A DNA stretch of 64,000 nucleotides from Chelydra serpentina (taxonomy: Eukaryota > Chordata > Testudines > Chelydridae). How positions within the stretch are numbered: position 1 is the stretch's first letter; each line of letters opens with the position of its first letter. The notes under the pieces were generated by a model. That model was not told the DNA's origin, did no database searches, and worked only from the letters and a program-made list of their open reading frames with translations. The stretch is taken from assembly GCA_037349315.1 (NCBI GenBank), contig JBAIAC010000033.1, forward strand, positions 17,006,001 to 17,070,000, read 5' to 3'. Shown here piece after piece: positions 10,726 to 21,619 of the stretch. The position numbers were made by a program, and so were the translations under genes.

Positions 10726-12339
10726 AGATCCAACCTGGAGGATGGGCAGGATTTCTGGGCAGTCCCCGTGACTCATTCTGCACTGGGAACAAGGCCTGGG
10801 GAGACAAATCCCATCCAGTTAAAGTAGTAGGGAGAAACTCTCCAAGGACAGTCTTTCTGCCCTCAGCCTCTGCCCCTTCCTCCTGATTTGTCCCATGGGA
10901 GAGGGCGATTTGAGCCCCTGCAGTATGGATCAGGTTTACTAGCCCAGCTCAGGAGAGTTGTCTGGCAGTTTGGTTGGGTATCGTCTAACTGCTGCTTTCC
11001 TTTCGGCCCAGTTATACACACATTCCTAACACGGCCCCATTAAAAGCCAATTGCTGTTTCAGTTTGCAGCTTCTCAGGGCCAACACTCAGCATCCAGGGC
11101 AGGTAGAATGGGGTTTAACTGAGAACCCTACAGCTTGGCTGATCTCACCTGCAAGGCAGGGCTGCTGGAACTTGGAGTGTGGCAGCACCCCTAGGCTTGA
11201 AGTGGTTTCCACCATATACAGGATTTGCAGTTTTGTTCAGTGGCTTTCAACACCCCCACTATACAAATTGTTCCAATGTCACTGCTGCAAGGTACCATTT
11301 TGCAATGTATTTCTGCTTGGTGGAACAAGTCATTCTAAAGACACATTTAGTAGGCGTACAAATAGGGTTTTGAACCCAAATGTGCACTTCCCAAATTACA
11401 GCTCTCTGAATTCTTCACACTTAAATAGTTTTCCCCTAGAAAGTTTTACAAGAACATTTTACGCAAGTATTATTAGTGGTGATAGAAAAGCTCCATTTAT
11501 CAAAGCAAGTGAGTTTTATTCTGTTTTAAATCATATAGTCAAAATCCTCTTTAGTTTTGTATAGTCCAAGGGCTGTGTTTTCTGCACTGGGCTCCTACTG
11601 AAACAAGTGAGGATGATGCAAAACTTGATGGCCAAGCAAACAATTATGAAGAAGCACTGTATTATCTCCTCATTTGATGGAATTAAGCATAAAGAAGGAC
11701 AGTAGTACTTACATCTTCAGTATCCATTTGCATTCTGATCAGGAAAAAGGATTTGGGAGATTATTGAAACCATCATCCCTATGCAAAATAGTAGGAAGAA
11801 TGGGAGAGCTCAAACTGTATTAGCAAAGTGATGAATACAGAGAAAAAGCAATTCATAAGTGTAGTTTAAAGTGAAATAGTAAAAACTGTAATATTTAAAA
11901 TCATTAACAGAAAATGTTTAGCCCTCAAGTTACAAATCAATGCATTTTAGAAGCAAATGCACTCTTCTCTGCGAGACCTGAGAGATCAGGGCTTTATGTT
12001 CTATAGCAAAAATGTAACGTCATTAAACACCTAAAGCAGAACAGCTCACTCCTCTCCCACAATAGCATTCAACCTTTATATAAAGTTATTGAGACAGCCA
12101 GCGTGACAACAGGTGCTGAAATGCCACGTGGGTGCAGACCACATCCAGCTCAACATCTCCTTTATGTCAAAGATATGGGACACCATCTCCCAGCTTTGTC
12201 CCTGCATGATCAAAATGAGCCCCTGGATGAAGAGAAGCTGGCAAAAGCAGACCCCAGGTAAGACCAATAAAAGATTGAAACACTTAGAAGAACTTACCTC
12301 CCTGTAATACTCTGGTATACATCAGCTCTCAATTACTTA
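10726..12339. other. Non-coding stretch
   Basis: A 166-codon plus-strand frame (11064-11564) is the longest here but shows no domain, no Kozak context and ordinary non-coding composition. No repeat family was recognised. Confidence 0.45.
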
Positions 12340-12870
12340 GGGTGGGATCCATAAAACCACTTAGGTGCCTATGTCCCATTTTCAGGCACCATTACGATCC
12401 ACAACACTGCTGCTTGGCTGCCACCTAACCCGTTAGGTGCCTAAACTCACTCAGCACCTACATTGGGCATGCACACTGCAGCCTCCCTCTGGATTACCAG
12501 GCACCTATCCCTGGCCTGAGCATGCACACTATTGCCTCATGATAGGCATCCAGATGCCTCTCTCCCGTGTAAGCCCCAGAGTGATTCACAAACTGGGAAA
12601 GATAGGCATTGGGCTGCCCAAGTTACATGTCATGGAGGGGTCCTGGTCCGGTAGGTAGCCTCTGAGCACACCTATGTGATCGGGCCCCCAGGCTAGTTCA
12701 CCCAAAACGGGGAGGAGGAGGCCCTCCCTCATGGTCTTTAGCTTAGTGGATAGGAAACTCACCCAACACGTGGGACACCCCGGTTCAAGTCCTCCTGAGA
12801 AAGGATTTGAACAAGGGATCAGCCACCTCTTGAGGAGGTGGATTTGCTAGAGTGATGGAAAACCCCCTTC
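12340..12870. repeat. TIR element with a tRNA-like segment, truncated copy
   Basis: The left end, GGATCCATAAAACCACTTAGG, and the following TGCCTAAACTCACTCAGCACC through GCACACTGCAGCCTCCCTCT match the reverse complement of about 16640-16825. Near the right side, TAGCTTAGTGG (A-box-like, about 12741) and GGTTCAAGTCC (B-box-like, about 12782) resemble a tRNA-type Pol III promoter. Only one terminal repeat is present, so this looks like a truncated member of the family seen at 15960-16830. Confidence 0.6.
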
Positions 12871-12950
12871 CATCACTGTAGTAAATGTCTACAGTATAGT
12901 GGCATAGCTGCAGCTGTGATGCTGTAGCAGTTGTAATGTAGACATACCGA

Positions 12951-13060
12951 GGCCTGGTCTAGAATTAAGTCGGCTTAACTACACTGCTCAGGGGTGTGGA
13001 TTTTTCACACCCCTGAGCAATGTAATTAAGCAGACTTAATTGTCCAGCACAGACCAGGCT
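12951..13060. mobile_element. 110-bp palindromic MITE
   Basis: The ends GGCCTGGTCT and AGACCAGGCT are inverted, and almost the whole element is self-complementary. The centre is GCTCAGGGGTGTG-GATTTTT-CACACCCCTGAGC, and the arms carry AATTAAGTCGGCTTAA against TTAAGCAGACTTAATT. The same core occurs at 47011-47040. The superfamily is undetermined. A related short palindromic piece with TGTCTACA and TGTAGACA ends lies just upstream (12887-12943). Confidence 0.8.
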
Positions 13061-14564
13061 TAGAACTGTTTTAGGCAAAGGGTAGTAAACAGAATAAATT
13101 TACCAAGGAAAGCAAAAAAAAAAAAAAAAGGAGAGAAACACCAGTGAGTTTTAAAAGGTGACTAGTATCAAAATTATCAAGATGAGTGCCCTAAATGGTA
13201 TGGGTCCCTCTGTACTCCTCTTGAAGTTCATAGGAGGAGTAAGTGCTCAGTCCTTTTGGGGAGGCCGGGGCACGAGAAAAACAGACCTTTAAGGGTGCCT
13301 CAGTGTAGGCATCTACACTGAAAAATGGGGCTTGGGTTTATTTCTGGAGAAGGACAGGAAGAGGATTGAGTCTTGTGAAAAAGCAGTAAGTGAAAACAAA
13401 CAAAAATCCAAGGGATGGGACGTTTGGCCTAATAGGTTTTTCTGTACCTAAAACATTTTATGTTCTCTCCCACTGATGCACATTTTGGGTTGCCATGTTA
13501 CACGGCACTAGGTGAAGCTTGCGCTCTCTGCTTTCAAAAAAACTTTAAAGTGCCGTAGTTAAGAGACCATGACACTTTGCTTGCCGAGGTGATACTGGAG
13601 TAGTTGTTTAAGATACCTTTCTTGAGTTATAGCTGTGACAGCATTTACACGACATTTGCAAAGTCAGTATAATACTGTGTAGACATTATTTATGTTGGCA
13701 CACCCTACGTAAATATTTGAACGCAGAGAGGTGCTCAGACGGCAAAGTGCTGTTAGAGATAAATGTAGTTGATTGTAGCTAATTACTGAAATGTTTTAGT
13801 TTGAAAACAATTGTAGGGTCTGATGTTAAGATTTATATATTTACAGTATAAATACTTTTATTTTTCTAGAGGAATGAATAACTTTCCTTCTATGGAGCAG
13901 ATGCAGCATTGCTTAGCACAGCTGCATTTTCACTGCATTACACAGATGAAACCTTTGCTGCTCATCTGTAAATAAAGCTCATGTTGCAGTGGTTATCATA
14001 TACAGAGAAAAGCCTCCTTTTTGGCCAAAGGACATTTTCATCAACATTAGAACCCCGTGGAAATAAGTTTATAATGGTAAAGCTCAATATAAATATCCAT
14101 GAGCAGCAAATATACTTCTGCAGTCTGAGGCTGCAGAATTGTTACATAATTTTAACTGCTATTTGTTATCTAAAGAGTTAAAAACAATTGGGGATGGGGG
14201 TGGCAGGAAGGAATGTAATGCCCATCCCATTCCATTATCAAAAAGCCACTGCTGTAACTGTTTATGTAAATCAGCATATATCCCGGAATAAATCTTGCTT
14301 TTTGCCTCAGATTGAGCTGAGATCTGCTACTGCCAGAACAAATTAGGGGAGCGGAAAGTCCGTGCTAATTTGCTATATTGTAATGGTCTCAAACATACTA
14401 TTACTTGGGAGATTCGTAACAGATTGCAGAAGCCTCTTTGACTAGGACTCTGGTTCAAATCCAGCCCTGGCCTGCTATGGCTGAAAGTCACTACTGTCTA
14501 TGTGAAGGCTGTTTGAGGACCTGCATGTCGTGGGGTTGGTAATTTTGCTATTTATCACAGAAAC
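13061..14564. other. Non-coding stretch
   Basis: An A-run occurs at about 13112-13129. No recognised repeat family or coding exon. Confidence 0.45.
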
Positions 14565-14690
14565 CATCATCATCAGATTATAAACTCTTCGAGGCAGAGA
14601 CCATACCTGCACAGCACTAGCACAATAGGGCCTTGGACCATGATCGGGGCCCTTCGGCGCTACGTCTTTACTGATTATTATTTGTATCCT
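14565..14690 (+). repeat. L2/MIR-like 3' tail
   Basis: The order ATAAACTCTTCGAGGCAGAG, CAGCACTAGCACAATAGGG and GGCGCTACGTCTTTACTG resembles the shared 3' end of L2-type LINEs and their SINEs, which read TGTAAACTCTTT-GGGCAGGGAC followed by GCCTAGCACAATGGGG. The same motif order recurs at 36325-36412 and 55325-55445. Confidence 0.6.
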
Positions 14691-15959
14691 GGTTGGCCAC
14701 GTTGTTTTCCCCTGTGTTTCACTTTGTCACCAATTAATGGATATAAGGAAGGCAGAAGCACATCTCCCTGGAGCCTCCTCCATTTGTTTTAGCCAGGCCA
14801 TAGTCAGCTCTTTGTGCTGCGTGGCTTTTAAAATCCTCCGAAGCTAAAAGGCAGACGTTTCAAAACAGCTCTACTTTTAGCAACTGAGCAGCAGAGACAC
14901 AATCTAGTCTCCCTGTTATGTCTCTCAGTATATACTACGCAACCCATTTCTCAAGATTTTCACTTCCTATAGGAAAACATCTTCCTTCCTCCTCCCATTA
15001 TGTCTCACCAAAATTCATTAATATTTTCTAAGTTATTTCATGATTTCTCAACAACATCATTAAACAAGTGTATTTTCTAACTACTTCTTCCCCTCCCTGA
15101 CATGGTCCCGTGCAATTGGTCTATATGCCACAATCAGTAGTCACTATGGGATGGCCATGATGGCCTATGAAAAATGTCTATTTTGCCCAAGAAAAAGGAA
15201 TACTCATGCCACTTGCCCCATATAGTATTACATGCATTTCCCTTAAGTCCTAAACATAGCATGCATTTTTACTCCATACTGTATCAGGGCTCCAAAATAG
15301 GCCAGGTTTTCCCCCCTCAGTTACATGTCAGCTAAGAGTCAAATTTACTGGCAACTAAGCTGCCACTAAAAGGAAGGGGAATGAATTATCTACATACAGC
15401 AAAACTGAGTGGGACCGGTTAGACGAATGTTTTTTTCTCCACTCTCCAGGAGTAGTAACTGGCCTTCTTACTGCCTACAAATGGTGATGGATTAATTGGG
15501 CTGTAGAGATTTCCATGACGCTAATGAAAATCAGTGTAAGGGAGAAGAAGATTACGGTGCCTAGAGTAACCTCTTCAATTTCAGGGGACTCACTCTTGCT
15601 ATCAGAATCAGACAATGGCTTTTTAGGAATTCACCTGTGCCTGTTCATTTTCTTCTGCAGTTATAATATAGGATTGGGAATCTCTTGACATAAGTTCATG
15701 TTTATTTATGAATAAAAGTTTGATGATTTGTCTCTAAATAATAGCAATATCTGGATTATAGGCAAACTCCTGGCTCCATTGAGGCCCATGGCAAGACTTT
15801 CATGGACTTCAGTAGGGCCAGGATTTCACCCTATGTGCTGAAGATACTTCCTCACAATAACGCCAACCTCATTGCAAGTGGTTTCTCTTCACAGTAGCAA
15901 TAAACACCTCCCTTCCCTGCCTATTCTGCAGCTTCTATTGGGCACTATGGGGGCTTATA
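14691..15959. other. Non-coding stretch
   Basis: At about 15768-15835, GGCTCCATTGAGGCCCATGG and GGGCCAGGATTTCACCC resemble a widespread reptile repeat that recurs at 46838-46910. Nothing else was recognised. Confidence 0.4.
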
Positions 15960-16830
15960 TATTATTGACTCTGGGGAGGCTTCACAAAAGGACTTCAATG
16001 TTGCAATGCGGAGCATCACACTGTCTAACTTTTAGGTGCCTAGAAAATCCAGAAACCACACATAAGCATCTAAATCCAGGCTGTAGGGAGGCCTACATCA
16101 GATTAGCTATGCTTGAACAGACACCTGTGGCCTGGAGTCAGATGCCTTGGGCACCTCTTGCACGAATGAGATAGGAGCCGGTCTCTCCCTACAAAAAATG
16201 ATAGAGGAGTCGCGGCTGCCTGTGGTGCCCACTTTATAACATTTAGCCTAGTGGTTAGAACCCTCACCTGGGATGTGGGAGACCCGGGTTCAGTTGCCCC
16301 CTCCCTGCCAAAAGAGGACAAATGATTTGAACAGGGTTTCTGCACCTCTCTGCCCTCTGAGCCATGGGATATTCCCATGTGGGGCTCCCTCAGTCTCTTC
16401 TGTTGAAGCTGGTTCACTCTGGATAAACAACAAAAGAGTGATTGGATCGGGAGGACTGGACCCAGGGTCTGCGACCTCTGGGAACCCTAACCAGTGGGCT
16501 ACAGAGTCATTCCCTTACTCTCTATAGCTCAATGTCAATGAGCACCTACTGGATCAGGCCCCACAGACAACTTAGGAGGCTGAATATCTGTTTTACCCCA
16601 CTCCGTGGCTCACTCCCTGCCTTAGGCAGGAATAAAGTGCCCAGAGGCCTAGAGGGAGGCAGCAGTGTACATGCCCAGAGGCAGAAACACAGGCTCCTAG
16701 GGAATTTTTATCCTGAAAAACTTAGGCACTGAGTGAGTTTAGATGCCTGCAGGGTCTGGTGGGAGTTTTGTGGATTGCGGTAGAACCAAAAGAGGTACTC
16801 AGGCACCTAAGTATTTTCATGGAGCCCACC
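15960..16830. mobile_element. TIR element carrying tRNA-like promoter boxes
   Basis: The right part (16640-16830) is the reverse complement of the left end of the repeat at 12340. It ends in CAGGCACCTAAGTATTTTCA followed by TGGAGCCC, complementary in type to the 12340 terminus. The left end is more degraded; TTTTAGGTGCCTAG at about 16030 is a candidate subterminal repeat. An internal segment has TAGCCTAGTGG (A-box-like, about 16246) and GGGTTCAGTTGCC (B-box-like, about 16287). The tRNA-like part is in the same orientation in both copies while the flanks are inverted, so the element has long terminal repeats around a tRNA-like insert. Confidence 0.55.
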
Positions 16831-17039
16831 CCTGTGACTTCCTGAAAAAGGGTCTTTAAGTCATTCTGACCAGTATTCTTCCATGTGCAACACACAAAAG
16901 TTACTAGCTGGTGATGTATAGTTTATTTCCTGTTTGCAATACATACTGCGTGAAGCCGCCAACCCACAGAGCAACAAAACTCTTAAGTTCTGAGTGCTCA
17001 CGGGTTTTAATTAAGTGTGGTACAGAAGTTAGGTTCTGA

Positions 17040-17107
17040 GGCCAGCTTGTTATATCATGAGAGCCATTCTTGCTCCTTCACCCATCCTATTTATTAATTG
17101 CATTTAT
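17040..17107 (+). repeat. Inverted-repeat arm A
   Basis: A 68-bp arm, starting GGCCAGCTTGTTATATCATG, is the reverse complement of 17371-17438 with a single mismatch. It is followed at once by an AT tract. Confidence 0.95.
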
Positions 17108-17143
17108 TTTATATATATATATATATAAACTCTAATTATATAT

Positions 17144-17298
17144 AATTACTCGGTAGAGTACTGTTGAATTGTATTCATTTTAGACCATCTTTAAACCCGC
17201 ATATTTACTCAGTACAAAGACTCTAAAGAAGGTGCCCTTATGCCCTATATAACATACTCACTCCACAAGGAGGAAATGCTTCTCCTGAGCTGTTCCAG
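17144..17298 (+). repeat. Inverted-repeat arm B
   Basis: A 155-bp arm that is the reverse complement of 17780-17934, about 95% identical by eye with differences concentrated at the AT-rich end. Internally it contains TTTAAACCCGCATATTTACT. It lies between arms A and A', so the two inverted pairs interleave. Confidence 0.95.

Positions 17299-17301
<3 letters not shown>

Positions 17302-17373
<72 letters not shown>
17302..17373. repeat. (TA)n microsatellite, about 36 units
   Basis: An uninterrupted TA tract separates arm B from arm A'. Long (TA)n tracts form cruciforms and stall replication, which suits the rearrangement around it. Confidence 0.98.
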
Positions 17374-17376
<3 letters not shown>

Positions 17377-17438
17377 GCAATTAATAAATAGGATGGGTCA
17401 AGGAGCAAGAATGGCTCTCATGATATAACAAGCTGGCC
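17371..17438 (-). repeat. Inverted-repeat arm A'
   Basis: This is the 68-bp partner of 17040-17107. A hAT MITE is inserted two bases beyond its right end. Confidence 0.95.
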
Positions 17439-17440
17439 CC

Positions 17441-17564
17441 TAGGGTGACCAGATGTCCCGATTTTATAGGGACAGTCCTGATTTTTGGGTCTTTTTCTTA
17501 TATAGGCTCCTATTACCCTCCCACCCCCATTCTGATTTTTCACACTTGCTGTCTGGTCACCCTA
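17441..17564 (+). mobile_element. 124-bp hAT MITE (GGGTGACCAGA family)
   Basis: TAGGGTGACCAGATGTCCCG to TGTCTGGTCACCCTA, flanked by a perfect 8-bp duplication CTGGCCCC (17433-17440 and 17565-17572). It is a full-length copy. Its flanking CTGGCCCC includes the last bases of arm A', so it may have inserted before or after the duplication. Confidence 0.97.
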
Positions 17565-17779
17565 CTGGCCCCAGACATTATCATCACAACAACCCAGCCA
17601 TCATACTCTGCCTCCTGCTACATGAAGGAGACTAGCTGTAGGCCATGGTATGATATTTTATTTTAACAAGGGATTCTACATTTGGTCTTCTTTATTACTG
17701 TACCTTGGAGTCCCTCCATTTCTTTCAGAAGTTTACCAATTCCTTCCAAACACTTATAAATGATCTATTCTTATGACAA

Positions 17780-17934
17780 CTGGAACAGCTCAGGAGAAGC
17801 ATTTCTTCCTTGTGGAGTGAGTATGTTATATAGGGCATAAGGGTACCTTCTTTAGAGTCTTTGTACTGAGTAAATATGCGGGTTTAAAGATGGTCTAAAA
17901 TGAATACAATTCAACAGTACTCTACCAAGTAATT
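17780..17934 (-). repeat. Inverted-repeat arm B'
   Basis: This is the 155-bp partner of 17144-17298. Between A' and B' lie the MITE and about 200 bp of unpaired sequence. Confidence 0.95.
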
Positions 17935-20900
17935 GTTTAAAATTAGATGCAGAAGATTGTTTGAACTTGTTATTTTGTAACTATAGGATTTACTATATCC
18001 TGTGCTAAGGCCAGTGTGATGGCCACTGTTGGAAACTGGGTAATTCCTGAAGCTCCTCAGAAAAGGCAATATAGATAAATAAGAGACATAATATACCTAA
18101 CCACTCCCATGATTTTAATGAGACAGGATTAGGCTCACAATTTAGAGGCCATGTTGTGGTGTGGTGTGTGTGTGGGGGGGGGGGGCGGTTGAAGGCAGGA
18201 GAAAGCTAGGGACCTCTTGCTTAACCCCTGTGGAGTTTAGTATAAGCCTTTAATTTGCATACATATTAAAAAAAAGGTGATTAATGACCATGTATTTTTA
18301 AAAGCCAGACAAGTTTTTCCCAAACACAGGAAGTAAATTCAAATAATATCCTTTTTGCCACTTAAAACTACAATGAAAGCCATCTTAAGTGCCTACTCAT
18401 AGAATCACAGACATACTCAAGGGAATTACAGATAAATTGCTTAATGGACCTTCTATTCGAATAAAGGTACAACAGAAATGTTCTGCTTGGACTGAATTCC
18501 TCTCTGGTTTAACTCCATCATCAAATGTAATTATTCTCTATCATACTGGGGATATGATGTGTTTTGGGTGTAGTATGATTATTCCACTACAATGAAAGAT
18601 TTGCTAGTTTTAAACTCCAACAAATCCTTAAAAGCTTGCAATGACAACTGTTTTTCTAGGTTTTGAAGAGAATGTTTTAAAATATTATATATATATAATA
18701 TATAAAAAAAACTAAGTTTTTCAAAGCAGCCTCGTTGACATTTTTGGTTTTTCTGTGAAACACTTTAGTGCCTTTTTGATTTTTAAAATAATATTTGTTC
18801 TTGATAAAGTTATTGAAAATCAAGATTTTAGTAAACAAAAAAATTCAATAACCATTTTGATAAAAAGAGATAAAGCATGATATTGGTCAAGAAAAAAAAA
18901 CAGGTCCATTCCAAACACTCCCATAATAAAAACAACTTTGAGATTATTCACAAAGGTAGCTTTTCAATTTTTGGAACAAGTCTACCTAGAAATCTTTAAT
19001 TCCAGGCTTGCTGCCATTTGCCGGCTGGCCTCATGGTCACTGTAGATTTAATATACCATCCTCAACCTACTTGTGGATCGGTCGTTGATGGAATGAGAGC
19101 TGCACTATGTACTGAGCACAATACAGGGGCCTGCAATTGAATGCCTTGTTTGTGTGCAGTTACCTTGACTGCATTCATTAAATCAGTTGATTGTGCATGC
19201 AAGTAAACGTAATTAGCCATATGCATGCATAATCATGGACGTTAGATGTGTAATTCCATTTGTTAAAAAACAACAACAACAAAAACAACCAAAAAAGTGT
19301 TCCTTTCTAAGGCAATAGCGAGAAAAAACTTAATTTGCTGAGAATACCAGTGTGGCAGGATAGAGTGTTTTTCCACTCATACAAATTCTCTCATCATGGA
19401 AAACTTAATCATCAGTAAAAAGGGAGAACAAGAGAGAACCTAAGGGGCTCAAGAGTTTACCAGTGGGATTAGGAACCTTTCATCTCTAGATAGCTGGTTC
19501 AAATCTAGCCGAGGTCAGTAGAAACCAAAAGCGGTTAACAATTGATATACCGTGGACCTCATCCAGTTATCAGTACATACTTGTTCATTATTACAACTGC
19601 ACCAGTACAGCTGGTTCTAAGTAGCTCAGAGGCCAAGGACGGAATGGGTATAGAGACTGAATTAAGTCTCACCCCCTCTGTCAGAGCCATACTATAATGC
19701 TGAAGAGCCTTCTATTACCACTGCCTGATCTCTACCTGTTGTACGGATAAAATAAGGAGTTTAATTGTACAATGAATTGACACTGTTAGCAATTACTGCC
19801 CCTGGAATTCAAGAGAAGAGAAGAGAACAGTCCAACAGAAGATGCAACTATCCAGTAAATCATTCTTTCCTAACCCTAAGATTGTGTGAGATGGTACCTG
19901 TTTCCCCCCCCTAAAACCAGTTAAGCTGGCACTTCCACAGCTGCAATGACTCTTTACATTCTTTCTAGCAGTACAGAGGAGATGAGATTATGATGGTTGG
20001 AGATAACAAGTCTGTTTGAATAATTAAGGCAATTCATTTGCTTGTGGTAAAACAATTCAAGGACTGAGAATGTACAATTTCAGATCAAAGTACTACACTG
20101 TACTTTGTGTTTATAATCCTAGGTCCAATAGTACTTGTTTGTAATTATTACATCTTTATTGTTTACCACCTAATTGTAAATCAGTGGCAAGGTTTAAATT
20201 TTGCGACACAACAAGGAACGTTCAAACTAGAAACCTAGAGTAGCTGCTGCAACAAGACAGCAAGAGGGACATGGCATTTTTTAAAGTCTTCTTACAGACA
20301 CAAGCAAGAGAATATCAACCTGTTGACTGCTCTTATGTTTCACATAGCAGGAGAACACAGGAATAAGTGAACTGGTATATTTGCCCATCTCTTTTCTATA
20401 GAACTATCAAGAGACTGAATTTGCAATAATCAGCATATCTCCCACCATATGTCAAACAAAATGGATTAAAATCCATAATTAAGGAATATACATCTCAGTC
20501 TCCCTCTCTCACTCCCCCTCTCCCCCCACATTAAAAGACTGTCAAGGTTGCAAAGTCAAGCACTCAGAGGTTAGGAAATGCCAGAATTAATTTGCCTGTG
20601 CACCTTAATTTGGTCCTTTTGTGAATATGCATTATGATACAGTCTTTAATCACTTTGTTCCCCCACACAGGACCCTTGCTTCATTCCGTGCACCAGATGG
20701 ACAGCGCTCACTTAATGAGCAGCTACTCAATATTTTGTCTTCTCCTTGTTGTTCAACATGTGGCCCTGTTCCTTGTTTACTGCATGCTATTTAAACCCAG
20801 TTGTTAATTTCCAGATGAGTTTTTCTATGGTGCTCATCACTAACTGATAGCAGTAGTAAGTTGTCATCCTCTCTCAACCAGCACTAGACACAGGGTTTCA

Positions 20901-20939
20901 CAGATATATGCGGACAGCAGAGGATTGTTGAGACTCAGG
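17935..20939. other. Non-coding stretch
   Basis: AT-rich. A poly-G run lies at 18174-18185. At about 19490-19520, GATAGCTGGTTCAAATCTAG has a B-box-like look but no matching A box was found. No coding exon recognised. Confidence 0.45.
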
Positions 20940-21390
20940 GATATTGGATTCCATTCCAGGCTCTAGTGGGGAGTTTGCTCTACTGGGCACAGACTCTTCT
21001 GCCCATTTCCTCTCAAGCATGGCCCCTTTCTGCCCTGTCCCAGTCCTGTCTCTTTCCCACCCCTGGCACCTCATCCCACTCCCATTCTCCTCACTTAGAC
21101 GATCGCAATCTTCACTCTGTAGGCTTCTTATCCCAGCCCAGCCTCTTTGTCCTGCAAGTCCTAATGTCAATCCTCTGGACTCCCCGTCCCAGTCTTCTTG
21201 CCCAGCCAGTCCTGTTCCCCCACATTGCATGGCTCATCATCCAAGCCATTTCTCCCCCATCCTGGCTTCCAGTCACCCCAGCCAATGTTTCATCACCACA
21301 AAGATGTGGGAGAGGGAGGGCAGGGTGCACACTCTGACCCAGCAGAAGTTAATACAGGCTTGGGGCTGTATTATCTTTTCTAGGTAGTTC
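20940..21390. repeat. Pyrimidine-rich dispersed repeat (tentative)
   Basis: Cytosine/thymine-rich text with phrases such as CTGTCTCTTTCCCACCCCTG and CACCTCATCCCACTCCCATT opens long frames on both strands. Composition and simple-word repetition suggest a repeat-derived segment rather than a gene. The family is not identified. Confidence 0.35.
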
Positions 21391-21619
21391 ACTTTCTGCC
21401 CTCCCGGGGTTCTTAAAAACCATCTAAATCTACTCAAAGATTCAGAGAGTCTTCTTTTTTTGATACACTGCCATAAGAGATTATGCTTTTAGACAGGAAG
21501 ACACTGTTCACTTTAACACTGCAACAATTTAAGAACCCCTGCAGGCTGTTCCTGTGCCTTAGTGGTCATTCCAGATCACAGGCAGCGCATGAATGAGATG
21601 CGATAACATTCCTAGTTTC

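Noticed and set aside
11064..11564. 166-codon plus-strand frame
   Set aside because: No domain, no good start context, no splice sites, ordinary non-coding composition.
12741..12793. Possible tRNA gene
   Set aside because: It has A- and B-box-like words but no cloverleaf with paired acceptor stem; the same arrangement recurs in a repeat at 16246, so it is SINE- or transposon-derived.
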